From contig NZ_JABEME010000001.1 in the NCBI RefSeq assembly GCF_013004645.1, positions 186,001 to 250,000 of the forward strand: a stretch of DNA of 64,000 nucleotides, given 5' to 3'. Below the pieces are notes generated by a model, which saw nothing but the letters and a program-made list of their open reading frames with translations, was not told where the DNA came from and made no database searches. Source of the DNA: Stenotrophomonas africana. Lineage in GTDB: Bacteria; Pseudomonadota; Gammaproteobacteria; Xanthomonadales; Xanthomonadaceae. The translations under genes were made by a program, and so were the position numbers. This document shows positions 45,216-53,556 of this stretch, one piece after another; the first letter of the stretch is position 1, and each line of letters opens with the position of its first letter.

Positions 45216-45998
45216 GTGGCCGATGCCCTGATCGCTGTCACCGACGACGGCGCCATCCGCACCGTGACCGTCCAGCGCCCGGACAAGCTCAACGCCCTCA
45301 ATGCCGCGACCCTGCAGGCCCTGGCCGATGCCTTCGGCGAGGCCGCGGCCGACCCGGACGTGCGCGTGGTGGTGCTAACCGGTGCCGGCCCGAAGGCGTT
45401 CGTGGCCGGGGCCGACATCGCCGAGATGAACACACTCAGTGCGGTTCAGGGACGTGATTTCTCCCTGCTCGGCCAAGCGCTGATGCGCCAGATCGAGCGC
45501 ATGCCCAAGCCGGTGATCGCGCGCGTGAACGGCTTCGCCCTGGGCGGCGGCCTGGAGCTGGCGATGGCCTGCCACCTGCGCATCGCGGCCGATACGGCCA
45601 AGGTCGGGCAGCCGGAGATCAATCTCGGCCTGATTCCCGGCTTCGGCGGCAGCCAGCGCCTGCTGCGCCTGTGCGGCCGCGCCGCCACCCTGGAGCTGTG
45701 CCTGCTGGGTGCACCGATCAACGCCGCGCGTGCGCTGGAACTGGGCATCGTCAACGAGGTGGTGCCGGCCGACGCGCTGGACAACCGTGTGCAGGACGTC
45801 GCCCGCCAGCTGGCACGCTCTGCGCCGCTGGCCCTGCGTGGCCTGCTTGATGCCGTGCACGTGGGTGGCGAATGCAGCCTGGAGGCAGGGCTGGAGTACG
45901 AAAGCGCGCAGTTCGGCCTGCTGTTCGCCACCGAGGACATGCGCGAAGGCACCAGCGCGTTCCTGCAGCGCCGTCCGCCGGCCTTCCAGAACCGCTGA
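45216..45998 (+). CDS. Enoyl-CoA hydratase/isomerase family protein
   Basis: This 260-residue crotonase-fold enzyme hydrates trans-2-enoyl-CoA. The oxyanion hole is in KAFVAGADIAEM (about residue 62-73), and both catalytic glutamates are in place: GGGLELAMACH (about 112) and GQPEINLGLIPGFGG (about 132). It starts at GTG 45216 with CCAGGAG 9 nt upstream. It heads a plus-strand unit with a small basic protein and nth. Which fatty or amino acid pathway it serves cannot be told. Confidence 0.88.
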   Translation: MADALIAVTDDGAIRTVTVQRPDKLNALNAATLQALADAFGEAAADPDVRVVVLTGAGPKAFVAGADIAEMNTLSAVQGRDFSLLGQALMRQIERMPKPVIARVNGFALGGGLELAMACHLRIAADTAKVGQPEINLGLIPGFGGSQRLLRLCGRAATLELCLLGAPINAARALELGIVNEVVPADALDNRVQDVARQLARSAPLALRGLLDAVHVGGECSLEAGLEYESAQFGLLFATEDMREGTSAFLQRRPPAFQNR

Positions 45999-46002
45999 CG
46001 CC

Positions 46003-46356
46003 ATGGCATCCCGACCCAACCCCGCGCAGCTGTTTGCCCGGGTCCAGGCAGACGATCTCGATGGCGCCCTGCAGGCCGGGCTGATGGACTATGTCGCCCG
46101 CGCCGACGACGCACAGTTGCTGCCCGGTCACCCGGAACTCCCGCAGCGGTTGCAGCAGGCCCAGCGGCAGCTTCAGGCCGCCTGGGCGGCCCGCGAACGC
46201 TACCGCGCCCGCGCGGTGCGACTGGCCCGCCGCGAAGCCGAACGCGACGCGCGGCGCACGCCGGCCCCGGCGCCGGACGTGAAGCCTACCCTGCCCGCCG
46301 CAGCGGCCGCCATCCTCGCCCGGGCCAAGGCCCGCGCCAGCGGCAAGGAGCAGTAA
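46003..46356 (+). CDS. Small basic Ala/Arg-rich protein, unknown function
   Basis: This 117-residue protein, not recognised, is mainly helical with a run of RARAVRLARREAERDARR-like basic residues near 70-88 and an Ala-rich tail. It has no signal peptide and no cysteine. It starts 4 bp after the hydratase stop, and its TAA shares a base with the nth start (TAATG). The frame upstream of ATG 46003 lies only over the hydratase gene. Nucleic-acid binding is possible given the charge, but this is a guess. Confidence 0.65.
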   Translation: MASRPNPAQLFARVQADDLDGALQAGLMDYVARADDAQLLPGHPELPQRLQQAQRQLQAAWAARERYRARAVRLARREAERDARRTPAPAPDVKPTLPAAAAAILARAKARASGKEQ

Positions 46357-47048
46357 TGGCCACCACGAAGAAGACTGCACGCGCCCCGGCGCGGCGTGGC
46401 GGCACGATGCCGCGCGCCGACGTGGTGGAGATGTTCACCCGCCTGCGCGAACTCAACCCGCACCCGAAGACCGAACTGGAATACAGCTCGCCGTTCGAGC
46501 TGCTGGTAGCGGTAGCGTTGTCGGCACAGGCCACCGATGTCGGCGTCAACAAGGCCACGCGCCGTTTGTTCCCGGTGGCCAACACGCCGGCGAAGATCCT
46601 CGCCCTGGGCGAAGACGGCCTGAAGCAGTACATCGCCACCATCGGTCTGTTCAACGCCAAGGCGAAGAACGTGATCGCCACCTGCGCGATCCTGCTGGAG
46701 AAGCACGGCGGTGAAGTGCCGCGCGATCGGGATGAACTGGAAGCGCTGCCGGGCGTGGGCCGCAAGACCGCCAACGTGGTGCTCAACACTGCATTCGGTG
46801 AGCCGGTGATGGCGGTGGACACGCACATCTTCCGCGTCTCCAACCGCACCGGTCTGGCACCAGGCAAGAACGTGCGCGACGTGGAAGACAAGCTGGTGAA
46901 GGTGATTCCGGCCGAGTTCCTGCTCGACGCGCATCACTGGCTGATCCTGCATGGGCGTTATGTGTGCAAGGCGCGCAAGCCGGATTGCCCGGGCTGCGTG
47001 ATCGCCGACCTGTGCCGGTTCAAGGAAAAGACCACGGCAGAGGCGTGA
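46356..47048 (+). CDS. nth: Endonuclease III
   Basis: This base-excision DNA glycosylase/AP lyase acts on oxidised pyrimidines. The 230 residues have an extra basic head of about 20, a helix-hairpin-helix with catalytic lysine in LPGVGRKTANVVL (about residue 133), catalytic aspartate in AVDTHIFRV (about 151), and four cysteines in CKARKPDCPGCVIADLC for the 4Fe-4S cluster. It is the last gene of the unit and is followed by a strong terminator. Confidence 0.95.
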   Translation: MATTKKTARAPARRGGTMPRADVVEMFTRLRELNPHPKTELEYSSPFELLVAVALSAQATDVGVNKATRRLFPVANTPAKILALGEDGLKQYIATIGLFNAKAKNVIATCAILLEKHGGEVPRDRDELEALPGVGRKTANVVLNTAFGEPVMAVDTHIFRVSNRTGLAPGKNVRDVEDKLVKVIPAEFLLDAHHWLILHGRYVCKARKPDCPGCVIADLCRFKEKTTAEA

Positions 47049-47071
47049 CTGCGTTCATGGTGTGACAGAAC

Positions 47072-47105
47072 AAAGACGGCGGGCACAAGGCCCGCCGTCT
47101 TTGCT
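47072..47105 (+). terminator. Terminator after nth
   Basis: AAAGACGGCGGGC (47072-47084) pairs with GCCCGCCGTCTTT (47090-47102) around ACAAG. The symmetric A and T ends let it act on both strands, serving nth and the convergent porin gene. Confidence 0.85.
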
Positions 47106-47129
47106 TGTAGACAAGGGTGCTTCAGGAGA

Positions 47130-48362
47130 TCAGAACGACAGGTCGCCCCAGACGCCGAATTCCTTGGTCTTGTCGTTCTTCTTGTCGCCGGCGTTGGCCA
47201 GGTGCGTGTACTTGTACACGGTCGACAGCTTGAGGTTCTTCATGACCGGGAACTCGACGCCGACGTTCCAGTACTTGTCGCTCAGGGTCGGGTCCAAGGT
47301 CTTGCTGACGTCGGTGTCATCGTAACGACCGAACACGTTGATGCCGCCGTCGGTGACGCGCACGCTGCCCCACACCGACCAGCCGCTGGTCTTGTCGGTG
47401 GCAACGGTCAGCACGTTGTTGAGGTTCTTGGCCTGGAAGTACTCGCCACCGACGCGGAAGTTGCTGTCGGCGTAGGCCACCATCGCGTTGGCGCGGGTGT
47501 AGGTGTTCTCGGCGCTCTGGATGTCGGTTTCCTTGCCCAGCTTGCCGCTGTAGCCGCCGACGGCGACCACGAAGTTCTCGTTCGGGGTGTAGGCCACGCG
47601 GCCTTCCACGTCCATGCCCTTGCTGCGGGTCGGGTTCTTGTAGCCGGCGCCGGACACGACCGACACGGCGTAGTTGAAGTTGTTGCCCAGGTTGCCGAAG
47701 CCATGCAGGCCCCAGTCGGACGAGTTGCCGTACTTCAGGCGGTCGGTCAGGGTGTTCTCGACATAGCGCATGCCGTAGAACTTCTCGACGTACGGGATCC
47801 ACGGCATGTCGGCGGCACCGACGCGCAGGTTGAAGGCCGGGTCGAAGCTGCCCTGCACGTAGGCCTTCTTGACGAACAGTTCGGTGTTGCCGATGGCCGA
47901 GCTGTACTGGAAGTCGGTGGTCAGGTTGGCCGACCAGATGTCGTTGAACTTGTGGTCGACGGTCAGGTAGAAGCGCTTGACGTCCAGACCGGTGCCGCTG
48001 GCGGCGGTGTCCTTGCCGTTGCTGGTCTTGTCGATGTTGGTCAGGTCGAAGAACATGCGACCGCCAATCTTGTTGTCATTGACCAGCTTGGCCAGCTTGT
48101 CGACGCTGGTCTGGGTCTTCTGCGCACCTTCCAGGGCCTGGGCCTGGGTGATGTTCACTTCGGACTGCGCGTCGGACTGCGCCTGCAGCGCCTGCGAATC
48201 GTTCTGCAACTGCTGGACCTGGGCCTGCAGCGCAGCGATCTGTGCCTGCAGCTGCTGCAGCTGTGCCTGGGATACGCCCGAGCTGGCGGGGGCTGCGAAG
48301 GCGTCGGCGGAAACCAGACCGAGGCTTGCAACGACCGCGGCGGCGAGCAAATGGGAACGCAT
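47130..48362 (-). CDS. Phosphate-selective porin (OprO/OprP family)
   Basis: This 410-residue outer-membrane beta-barrel channel has a signal peptide (MRSHLLAAAVVASLGLVSAD, cleaved after AFA). A coiled-coil region rich in Gln (about 30-90) follows, then a barrel with alternating strands ending in FGVWGDLSF, whose terminal phenylalanine is the outer-membrane insertion signal. The N-terminal coiled coil plus barrel is the OprO/OprP plan for phosphate or polyphosphate uptake. A perfect Pho box upstream and the pst genes next door support the phosphate role. The start is ATG 48362 with GGAGAAATCC before it. Confidence 0.87.
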   Translation of the reverse strand: MRSHLLAAAVVASLGLVSADAFAAPASSGVSQAQLQQLQAQIAALQAQVQQLQNDSQALQAQSDAQSEVNITQAQALEGAQKTQTSVDKLAKLVNDNKIGGRMFFDLTNIDKTSNGKDTAASGTGLDVKRFYLTVDHKFNDIWSANLTTDFQYSSAIGNTELFVKKAYVQGSFDPAFNLRVGAADMPWIPYVEKFYGMRYVENTLTDRLKYGNSSDWGLHGFGNLGNNFNYAVSVVSGAGYKNPTRSKGMDVEGRVAYTPNENFVVAVGGYSGKLGKETDIQSAENTYTRANAMVAYADSNFRVGGEYFQAKNLNNVLTVATDKTSGWSVWGSVRVTDGGINVFGRYDDTDVSKTLDPTLSDKYWNVGVEFPVMKNLKLSTVYKYTHLANAGDKKNDKTKEFGVWGDLSF

Positions 48363-48451
48363 TTTGGATTTCTCCAGAGGGTTGGAATGGCTTGGGCAGA
48401 ACGCCACGCCGGCAGGCCGGTCAAGCGTTTTGCGAACGTTCCGTTAAAACC

Positions 48452-48469
48452 ATGACAGCCGAATGACAG
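48452..48469 (-). promoter_or_regulatory. Pho box of the porin gene
   Basis: Read on the minus strand this is CTGTCAT-TCGG-CTGTCAT: two identical 7-bp PhoB repeats with the required 4-bp gap. It lies about 90 bp before the porin start codon and is the best Pho box in the window. Confidence 0.88.
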
Positions 48470-48913
48470 ATTGAGCACAAACCACAGATTTCTTCGTGCG
48501 GTCATGCGTACGACTCATTTGTGGCCACATGCGTGTCGATGCCTTGTGGCACAGGGCGTCACGTATCAGCGTCCCGGCCCGGGCCGATCGCCGCGCAGCC
48601 CTGACCTGCATCGATGGTTTCGTGTGGATGACGCGGCATCACTGCGGAATGCCGGGCCGGGACGGCATGACGACCACAGCGGACAGGTCATCAGCGACAT
48701 ATAGAACGTGATCGCAACCGGCTTACGTCCGTGTCCGGCGCAATGGTCATCACGTTGCCCGCGGTACGCAGAACCTTCACGCCCCTGCTGTACGGGCGCC
48801 GGGCAGCGCTGTAACGGCTGCGTCATACAACGGTCCCTGCGTTGTCATCGAACCGTTATGGAATGTGCGCCGGGCGGGTAACCCCGCATCCCAATCAACC
48901 CAGGAGCCACCCC
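48470..48913. other. Gap between porin and first pstS, with divergent control sites
   Basis: I see no gene. The left end holds the porin Pho box. A perfect 10-bp palindrome TGTGGCCACA lies at 48520-48529 and a CGGCCCGGGCCG palindrome near 48570. The right end holds weak Pho-box-like repeats before pstS: CTGTAAC-GGCT-GCGTCAT at 48809-48826 and TTGTCAT-CGAA-CCGTTAT at 48842-48859. Confidence 0.5.
48809..48859 (+). promoter_or_regulatory. Degenerate Pho boxes upstream of first pstS
   Basis: Two sites with PhoB-type spacing (7-4-7) occur: CTGTAAC-GGCT-GCGTCAT and TTGTCAT-CGAA-CCGTTAT. Each has one good and one poor half. They lie 55-105 bp before the pstS start. Confidence 0.6.
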
Positions 48914-49930
48914 GTGATCCACGCCTTCAAGTCGCGCGTTGCCGTTGCCGTCTTCGCAGCGTCGTCCGTGTTCGCCGCCAACGCCGCTGAAATCACCGGC
49001 GCGGGCGCCTCGTTCATCTACCCGGTGATGTCGAAGTGGTCGGCCGACTACAACGCCGCCACCAGCAACAAGGTCAACTACCAGTCGATCGGTTCCGGCG
49101 GCGGCATTGCGCAGATCAAGGCCAAGACCGTTGATTTCGGCTCGTCCGACGCCCCGCTGAAGCCGGAAGAACTGGCGGCGTCGGGCCTGGCGCAGTTCCC
49201 CTCGGTGATCGGCGGCGTGGTGCCGGTGGTCAACGTGGCCGGCATCGCCCCGGGCGCGCTGAAGCTGGACGGCACCGTGCTGGCCAACATCTTTCTGGGC
49301 AAGATCAAGACCTGGAACGACCCGGCCATCGCCGCGCTGAACCCGGGCGTGACGCTGCCGAGCGCCAAGATCACCGTCGTGCACCGTTCGGACGGCTCGG
49401 GCACCACCTTCAACTTCGTCAACTACCTGTCCAAGGTCAGCCCGGAGTGGAAGAGCTCGGTCGGTGAAGGCACCTCGGTCCAGTGGCCGGCCGGCATCGG
49501 CGGCAAGGGCAACGAAGGCGTTGCTGCCTACGTGAAGCAGATCAAGGGCGGCATCGGCTACGTCGAACTGTCCTATGCGCTGCAGAACAAGCTGTCGTAC
49601 ACCGCGATGAAGAATGCCGCCGGCCGCTTCGTGCAGCCGAGCGACACCTCGTTCGCCGCCGCCGCTGCCAGCGCCGACTGGGCCAGCGCCAAGGACTTCT
49701 ACCTGGTGATGACCAACGCCCCGGGCGCCGAGTCCTGGCCGATCACCGCCACCAACTTCATCCTGGTGCACAAGAAGCCGAAGAACGCTGCCAACGGCAA
49801 GGCCACCCAGGAGTTCTTCCGTTGGGTCTACAAGAGCGGCGACGCCCAGGCCCGCCAGCTGGACTACGTGCCGCTGCCGGACAGCCTGGTCCGCCAGATC
49901 GAGACCTACTGGTCGCAGAACCTGAAGTAA
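48914..49930 (+). CDS. pstS: Phosphate-binding protein PstS, soluble periplasmic copy
   Basis: This 338-residue high-affinity phosphate receptor is for the Pst ABC importer. It has a Sec signal peptide (about residues 1-23) without a lipobox cysteine, then the PstS start EITGAGASFIYPVMSKW. Phosphate-contact segments are GSGGGIAQI, VDFGSSDAPL and HRSDGSGTTFNF. I chose GTG 48914 because AGGAGCC lies before it and the signal peptide starts there. It is the first of two tandem paralogues; strong hairpins downstream suggest it is transcribed largely alone. Confidence 0.94.
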   Translation: MIHAFKSRVAVAVFAASSVFAANAAEITGAGASFIYPVMSKWSADYNAATSNKVNYQSIGSGGGIAQIKAKTVDFGSSDAPLKPEELAASGLAQFPSVIGGVVPVVNVAGIAPGALKLDGTVLANIFLGKIKTWNDPAIAALNPGVTLPSAKITVVHRSDGSGTTFNFVNYLSKVSPEWKSSVGEGTSVQWPAGIGGKGNEGVAAYVKQIKGGIGYVELSYALQNKLSYTAMKNAAGRFVQPSDTSFAAAAASADWASAKDFYLVMTNAPGAESWPITATNFILVHKKPKNAANGKATQEFFRWVYKSGDAQARQLDYVPLPDSLVRQIETYWSQNLK

Positions 49931-49948
49931 GCGTTCCCCCGCAGGAAC

Positions 49949-50027
49949 GGGATCGGCGGGTCCTCTCTCCCCCGCCGATCCCGCCCAGGGCGCGAGATCC
50001 TCGAGATCTCGCGCTCATCTTGTTTTT
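49949..50027 (+). terminator. Double terminator after first pstS
   Basis: The first hairpin has 12-bp perfect arms, GGGATCGGCGGG at 49949-49960 with its complement at 49971-49982. The second has 10-bp perfect arms (49990-49999 and 50005-50014) around CTCGA, and a TCATCTTGTTTTT tail follows. Confidence 0.82.
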
Positions 50028-50080
50028 GGGGGATTGGTCGTGAAGAGCGCTGCGCTTCCAATCTACTGCCCGGATTCGGC

Positions 50081-50170
50081 GCAGGGCCCAGCCCGGGACA
50101 CGCCGTAAACCCGTCCATGGGGGCTCGATCGCGCCATCCATGGCGCGAACGGTCCCGGGCTGGGCCCTGC
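50081..50170. repeat. Long cruciform repeat, copy B
   Basis: Perfect 19-bp outer arms (50081-50099 and 50152-50170) enclose a hairpin TCGCGCCAT-CC-ATGGCGCGA (50129-50148). The stretch at 50100-50125 is identical to that at 42232-42257 of copy A, while the arms of both stems differ yet still pair. Confidence 0.78.
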
Positions 50171-50238
50171 ACCGACTCTGGACGGTTCATCGGGGCGCGG
50201 TGGGGTCATGGAAGGCAGGAGCAAAGGCAGGAGCGTTT

Positions 50239-50336
50239 GTAGAGCCGAGCCCATGCTCGGCTGGGTGCTGGAGCGTGCGGACCAACGGTCCGCACCTACC
50301 GGGGGCAGGGAGCAGTCGAGCATGGCTCGACTCTAC
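50239..50336. repeat. Three SMAG-type stem-loops
   Basis: Units are GTAG + AGCCGAGC-CCAT-GCTCGGCT (50239-50262), GTGCGGACC-AAC-GGTCCGCAC + CTAC (50275-50299), and AGTCGAGC-ATG-GCTCGACT + CTAC (50314-50336). Three different stem sequences lie side by side, so more than one repeat subfamily has settled here. Confidence 0.85.
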
Positions 50337-50444
50337 AAGGGCCAACCGGCCGTCATATCGGTGCGCAGATTGGGGGTTTCCGGGCACCTGCCCGATTGGT
50401 GCCAACGCTGTGAAACCCTTGTCAGAACGTGATCCAGGGCACCT

Positions 50445-50482
50445 CTGTCATGGTCGTAATACGGCTGTAACAAAAACATCAT
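50445..50482 (+). promoter_or_regulatory. Two Pho boxes upstream of second pstS
   Basis: CTGTCAT-GGTC-GTAATAC (50445-50462) and CTGTAAC-AAAA-ACATCAT (50465-50482) each follow the 7-4-7 PhoB rule, with a strong first half. They end 52 bp before the start codon. Confidence 0.75.
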
Positions 50483-50534
50483 TTCATAGCCGCATCCGCC
50501 GACGCCGTCGGCTCTACCCCGCTATGGAGTGACC

Positions 50535-51623
50535 ATGAAACTGCACTCGGCCGGCCTTGCCGCCCTTTCCCTGGCCATCGCCCTGGGCCTGTCGGCCTGC
50601 GGTGGCGACAAGCAGGCAGCGCAGCAGCCGGCTGCCGACGGTGCCGCCGCTCCGGCCGCTGCCGGTGCCAAGGTGACCGCCGAAGTGTCCGGTGCCGGCG
50701 CTTCCTTCATCTTCCCGCTGGTCTCCAAGTGGTCGGCTGACTACAACGCCAGCACTGGCGCCAAGATCAACTACCAGTCGATCGGCTCGGGCGGCGGTAT
50801 CGCCCAGATCAAGGCCGGCACCGTCGACTTCGGTTCCTCCGACAAGCCGCTGAGCAGCGAAGAGCTGGCCCAGGCCGGCCTGGCCCAGTTCCCGTCCGCC
50901 ATCGGCGGCGTGGTGCCGGTGGTCAACATCGAAGGCCTGGAAGCCGGCAAGCTGCGCCTGAGCGGCGCCCTGCTGGCCGACATCTTCCTGGGCAAGGTCA
51001 AGACCTGGAACGACCCGGCCATCGTCGCCGCCAACCCGGGCGTGAAGCTGCCGGAAGGCAAGATCACCCTGGTTCACCGTTCGGACGGTTCGGGCACCAC
51101 CTTCAACTTCTCCAACTACCTGTCCAAGGTCAGCCCGGAGTGGAAGAGCAAGGTCGGCGAAGGCACCTCGGTGCAGTGGCCGGACGGTGTTGGTGGCAAG
51201 GGCAACGAAGGCGTTGCTTCCTACGTGAAGCAGATCAAGGGCTCCATCGGCTACGTCGAACTGGCCTACGCGCTGCAGAACGGCATGCCGTACACCGCCA
51301 TGCAGAACGCGGCCGGCAACTGGGTCGAGCCGAGCGCGGAAACCTTCGCCGCCGCGGCCGCCAGCGCCGACTGGGCCAGCGCCAAGGACTTCAACCTGGT
51401 CATCACCAACGCCCCGGGCGAGCAGGCGTGGCCGATCACCGCCACCAACTTCATGCTGATGCAGAAGCAGCCGAAGGACGCCAAGCGCAACCAGGACACC
51501 CTGGCCTTCTTCAAGTGGGCCTTCGAAAACGGCCAGGCCCAGGCCAACGAGCTGCACTACGTGCCGCTGCCGGCCGAACTGGTCAAGCAGATCGAGGCCT
51601 ACTGGGCGACCGACCTGAAGTGA
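50535..51623 (+). CDS. pstS: Phosphate-binding protein PstS, lipoprotein copy
   Basis: This 362-residue paralogue of the preceding gene has long identical runs such as ADYNA and VHRSDGSGTTFNF. It has a lipobox (LGLSAC at about residue 22) and an Ala/Pro/Gln-rich spacer of about 25 residues before the binding domain. It is therefore predicted to be tethered to a membrane, while copy 1 is free. I chose ATG 50535 over GTG 50529 for its lipoprotein signal. It heads the pstCAB-phoU unit, with a hairpin before pstC. Confidence 0.93.
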   Translation: MKLHSAGLAALSLAIALGLSACGGDKQAAQQPAADGAAAPAAAGAKVTAEVSGAGASFIFPLVSKWSADYNASTGAKINYQSIGSGGGIAQIKAGTVDFGSSDKPLSSEELAQAGLAQFPSAIGGVVPVVNIEGLEAGKLRLSGALLADIFLGKVKTWNDPAIVAANPGVKLPEGKITLVHRSDGSGTTFNFSNYLSKVSPEWKSKVGEGTSVQWPDGVGGKGNEGVASYVKQIKGSIGYVELAYALQNGMPYTAMQNAAGNWVEPSAETFAAAAASADWASAKDFNLVITNAPGEQAWPITATNFMLMQKQPKDAKRNQDTLAFFKWAFENGQAQANELHYVPLPAELVKQIEAYWATDLK

Positions 51624-51632
51624 TGGACACGA

Positions 51633-51657
51633 CGGTGCCCGCCCCGCGCGGGCACCG
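51633..51657 (+). terminator. Hairpin between pstS and pstC (attenuator-like)
   Basis: CGGTGCCCGC (51633-51642) pairs with GCGGGCACCG (51648-51657) around a five-base loop, with no clear T-run. Such hairpins after binding-protein genes commonly lower expression of the transporter genes or protect the upstream message. Confidence 0.6.
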
Positions 51658-51705
51658 CCTCTTCCACGCCGTGCCGCCCCGCCCCTTCCTGGCCCTGCCG
51701 TCCCC

Positions 51706-52674
51706 ATGAATGCCATCGCCCAGCCTGTAGCAGCCCCGTCCACGCGTGATACGCGTGATGCCCGCAACGACAAACTGTTCCGATGGGTGCTGGTCGGCAC
51801 CGTCATCTTCGTCCTGATCGCCCTTGCCTGCGCCGCGCTGTCGATGCTGTGGGGCGGCCGCCATGCCCTGCAGATGCAGGGCCTGAGCTTCTTCTTCTCT
51901 GCCGACTGGAATCCGGTCGAAAACAAGTTCGGCGCCCTCGCCCCGATCTACGGCACCCTGGTCACCGCGCTCATCGCGATGGTCATCGCCGTGCCGGTCA
52001 GCTTCGGCATCGCCTTCTTTCTCACCGAAGTCGCGCCGCGCTGGCTGCGTGGCCCGGTCGGTACCGCCATCGAACTGCTGGCCGGCATTCCCTCGATCAT
52101 CTACGGCATGTGGGGCCTGTTCGTGCTGGTACCGGTGATGACCGAGTACGTCACCCCGTTCCTCAACGAGACCCTGGGCGAATGGCCGATCATCGGCCCG
52201 ATGTTCCAGGGCCCGCCGCTCGGCATCGGCATGCTCACCGCCGGTTTCGTGCTGGCCATCATGGTCATTCCGTTCATCTCCTCGGTGATGCGCGAAGTGT
52301 TCCTGACCGTGCCGACGCGCCTGAAGGAATCGGCCTACGCGCTGGGCTCCACCAAGTGGGAAGTGAGCTGGGACATCGTCCTGCCCTACACCCGCTCGGC
52401 GGTGATCGGCGGCATCTTCCTCGGCCTCGGCCGCGCCCTGGGCGAAACGATGGCGGTGGCCTTCGTGATCGGCAACAGCGTGCGCCTGTCGCCGTCGCTG
52501 CTGGAACCGGGCACCACCATCGCCGCGCTGATCGCCAACGATTTCGGCGAAGCCACTGAAACCTACCGCTCGGCGCTGCTGCTGCTCGGCTTCGTCCTCT
52601 TCATCGTCACCTTCGTGGTGCTGGCCATCGCCCGCCTGATGCTGATGCGCCTGTCCCGCAAGGAGGGCAACTGA
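51706..52674 (+). CDS. pstC: Phosphate ABC transporter permease PstC
   Basis: This is one of the two inner-membrane subunits of the Pst importer. It has 322 residues and about six transmembrane helices, starting near residue 26. PstC marks are LAGIPSIIYGMWGLFVLVP near 125 and the EAA loop KESAYALGSTKWEVSWDIVLP type segment near 205, followed by GLGRALGETMAVAFVIGN. The stop shares its last base with the pstA start. Confidence 0.95.
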   Translation: MNAIAQPVAAPSTRDTRDARNDKLFRWVLVGTVIFVLIALACAALSMLWGGRHALQMQGLSFFFSADWNPVENKFGALAPIYGTLVTALIAMVIAVPVSFGIAFFLTEVAPRWLRGPVGTAIELLAGIPSIIYGMWGLFVLVPVMTEYVTPFLNETLGEWPIIGPMFQGPPLGIGMLTAGFVLAIMVIPFISSVMREVFLTVPTRLKESAYALGSTKWEVSWDIVLPYTRSAVIGGIFLGLGRALGETMAVAFVIGNSVRLSPSLLEPGTTIAALIANDFGEATETYRSALLLLGFVLFIVTFVVLAIARLMLMRLSRKEGN

Positions 52675-53537
52675 TGTCCACCACCGCTGATTCGCTGTAC
52701 CTTCGCCGCCGCATCGGCAACGTCGTTGCGATCACCGCTTCCTGCGCCACCGCGCTGTTCGGCCTGTTCTTCCTTGGCTGGATCCTGTTCACCCTGGCCT
52801 CGAAAGGCCTGGCCGGCATCAACTGGGATCTGTTCACCAAGATGACGCCGCCGCCGATGCAGGAAGGCGGCCTTGCCAACGCCTTCTTCGGCAGTGCAGT
52901 GATGTGTGCGCTGGCGATCGGCATCGGCACCCCGCTGGGCGTGCTGGCCGGTACCTGGCTGGCCGAGTACGGCAACGCCCGCAAGGCCGGCACCGTGGTC
53001 CGCTTCGTCAACGACATCCTGCTGTCGGCCCCGTCCATCGTGCTCGGCCTGTTCGTCTACACCCTGTACGTGATGCAGACCGGCGGCAACTTCTCGGCGT
53101 TCGCCGGTGCCCTGTCGCTGGCCTTCATCGTGCTGCCGGTGGTGGTGCGCACCACCGACGAGATGCTGCGCCTGGTGCCCTCGCAGATGCGTGAAGCGGC
53201 CCTGTCGCTGGGCATCCCGCAGTGGAAGGTGATCGTGCAGGTGCTGTACCGCAGTGCCTCGGCCGGCATCATCACCGGCATCCTGCTGGCGCTGGCCCGC
53301 ATCTCCGGCGAGACCGCGCCGCTGCTGTTCACCGCCTTCGGCAACCAGTACTGGAACAACAACATCTTCCAGCCGATGGCCTCGGTGCCGGTGGTGATGA
53401 ACCAGTTCGCCGGCAGCCCGTATGAATCCTGGCAGGTCCTGGCCTGGGCCGGTGCCCTGGTGCTGACTGTCTTCGTGTTGCTGGTCAGCCTTGCCGCCCG
53501 CGGCATCCTGCTGCGCAACCGTATCTCCCATGACTGA
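52674..53537 (+). CDS. pstA: Phosphate ABC transporter permease PstA
   Basis: This is the second inner-membrane subunit of the Pst importer, 287 residues. It has six helices and the conserved [19 protein letters not shown] near residue 118, the EAA-type [20 protein letters not shown] near 180, and [21 protein letters not shown] near 208. Its TGATG junction with pstC implies coupling. Confidence 0.95.
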   Translation: MSTTADSLYLRRRIGNVVAITASCATALFGLFFLGWILFTLASKGLAGINWDLFTKMTPPPMQEGGLANAFFGSAVMCALAIGIGTPLGVLAGTWLAEYGNARKAGTVVRFVNDILLSAPSIVLGLFVYTLYVMQTGGNFSAFAGALSLAFIVLPVVVRTTDEMLRLVPSQMREAALSLGIPQWKVIVQVLYRSASAGIITGILLALARISGETAPLLFTAFGNQYWNNNIFQPMASVPVVMNQFAGSPYESWQVLAWAGALVLTVFVLLVSLAARGILLRNRISHD

Positions 53538-53556
53538 CCTTTCCGTGGATAACGCC

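Larger units (their letters stand above)
49931..50444. other. Non-coding gap between the two pstS genes, packed with hairpins
   Basis: No gene is seen. In order, it holds two terminator-like hairpins (49949-50014), the long cruciform repeat copy B (50081-50170) and a run of three SMAG stem-loops (50239-50336). Pho boxes of the second pstS begin just past its right end. Confidence 0.6.

Noticed and set aside
48471-48713. Short open frames in the porin-pstS gap
   Set aside because: No ribosome site, no family likeness, and they overlap control sites.
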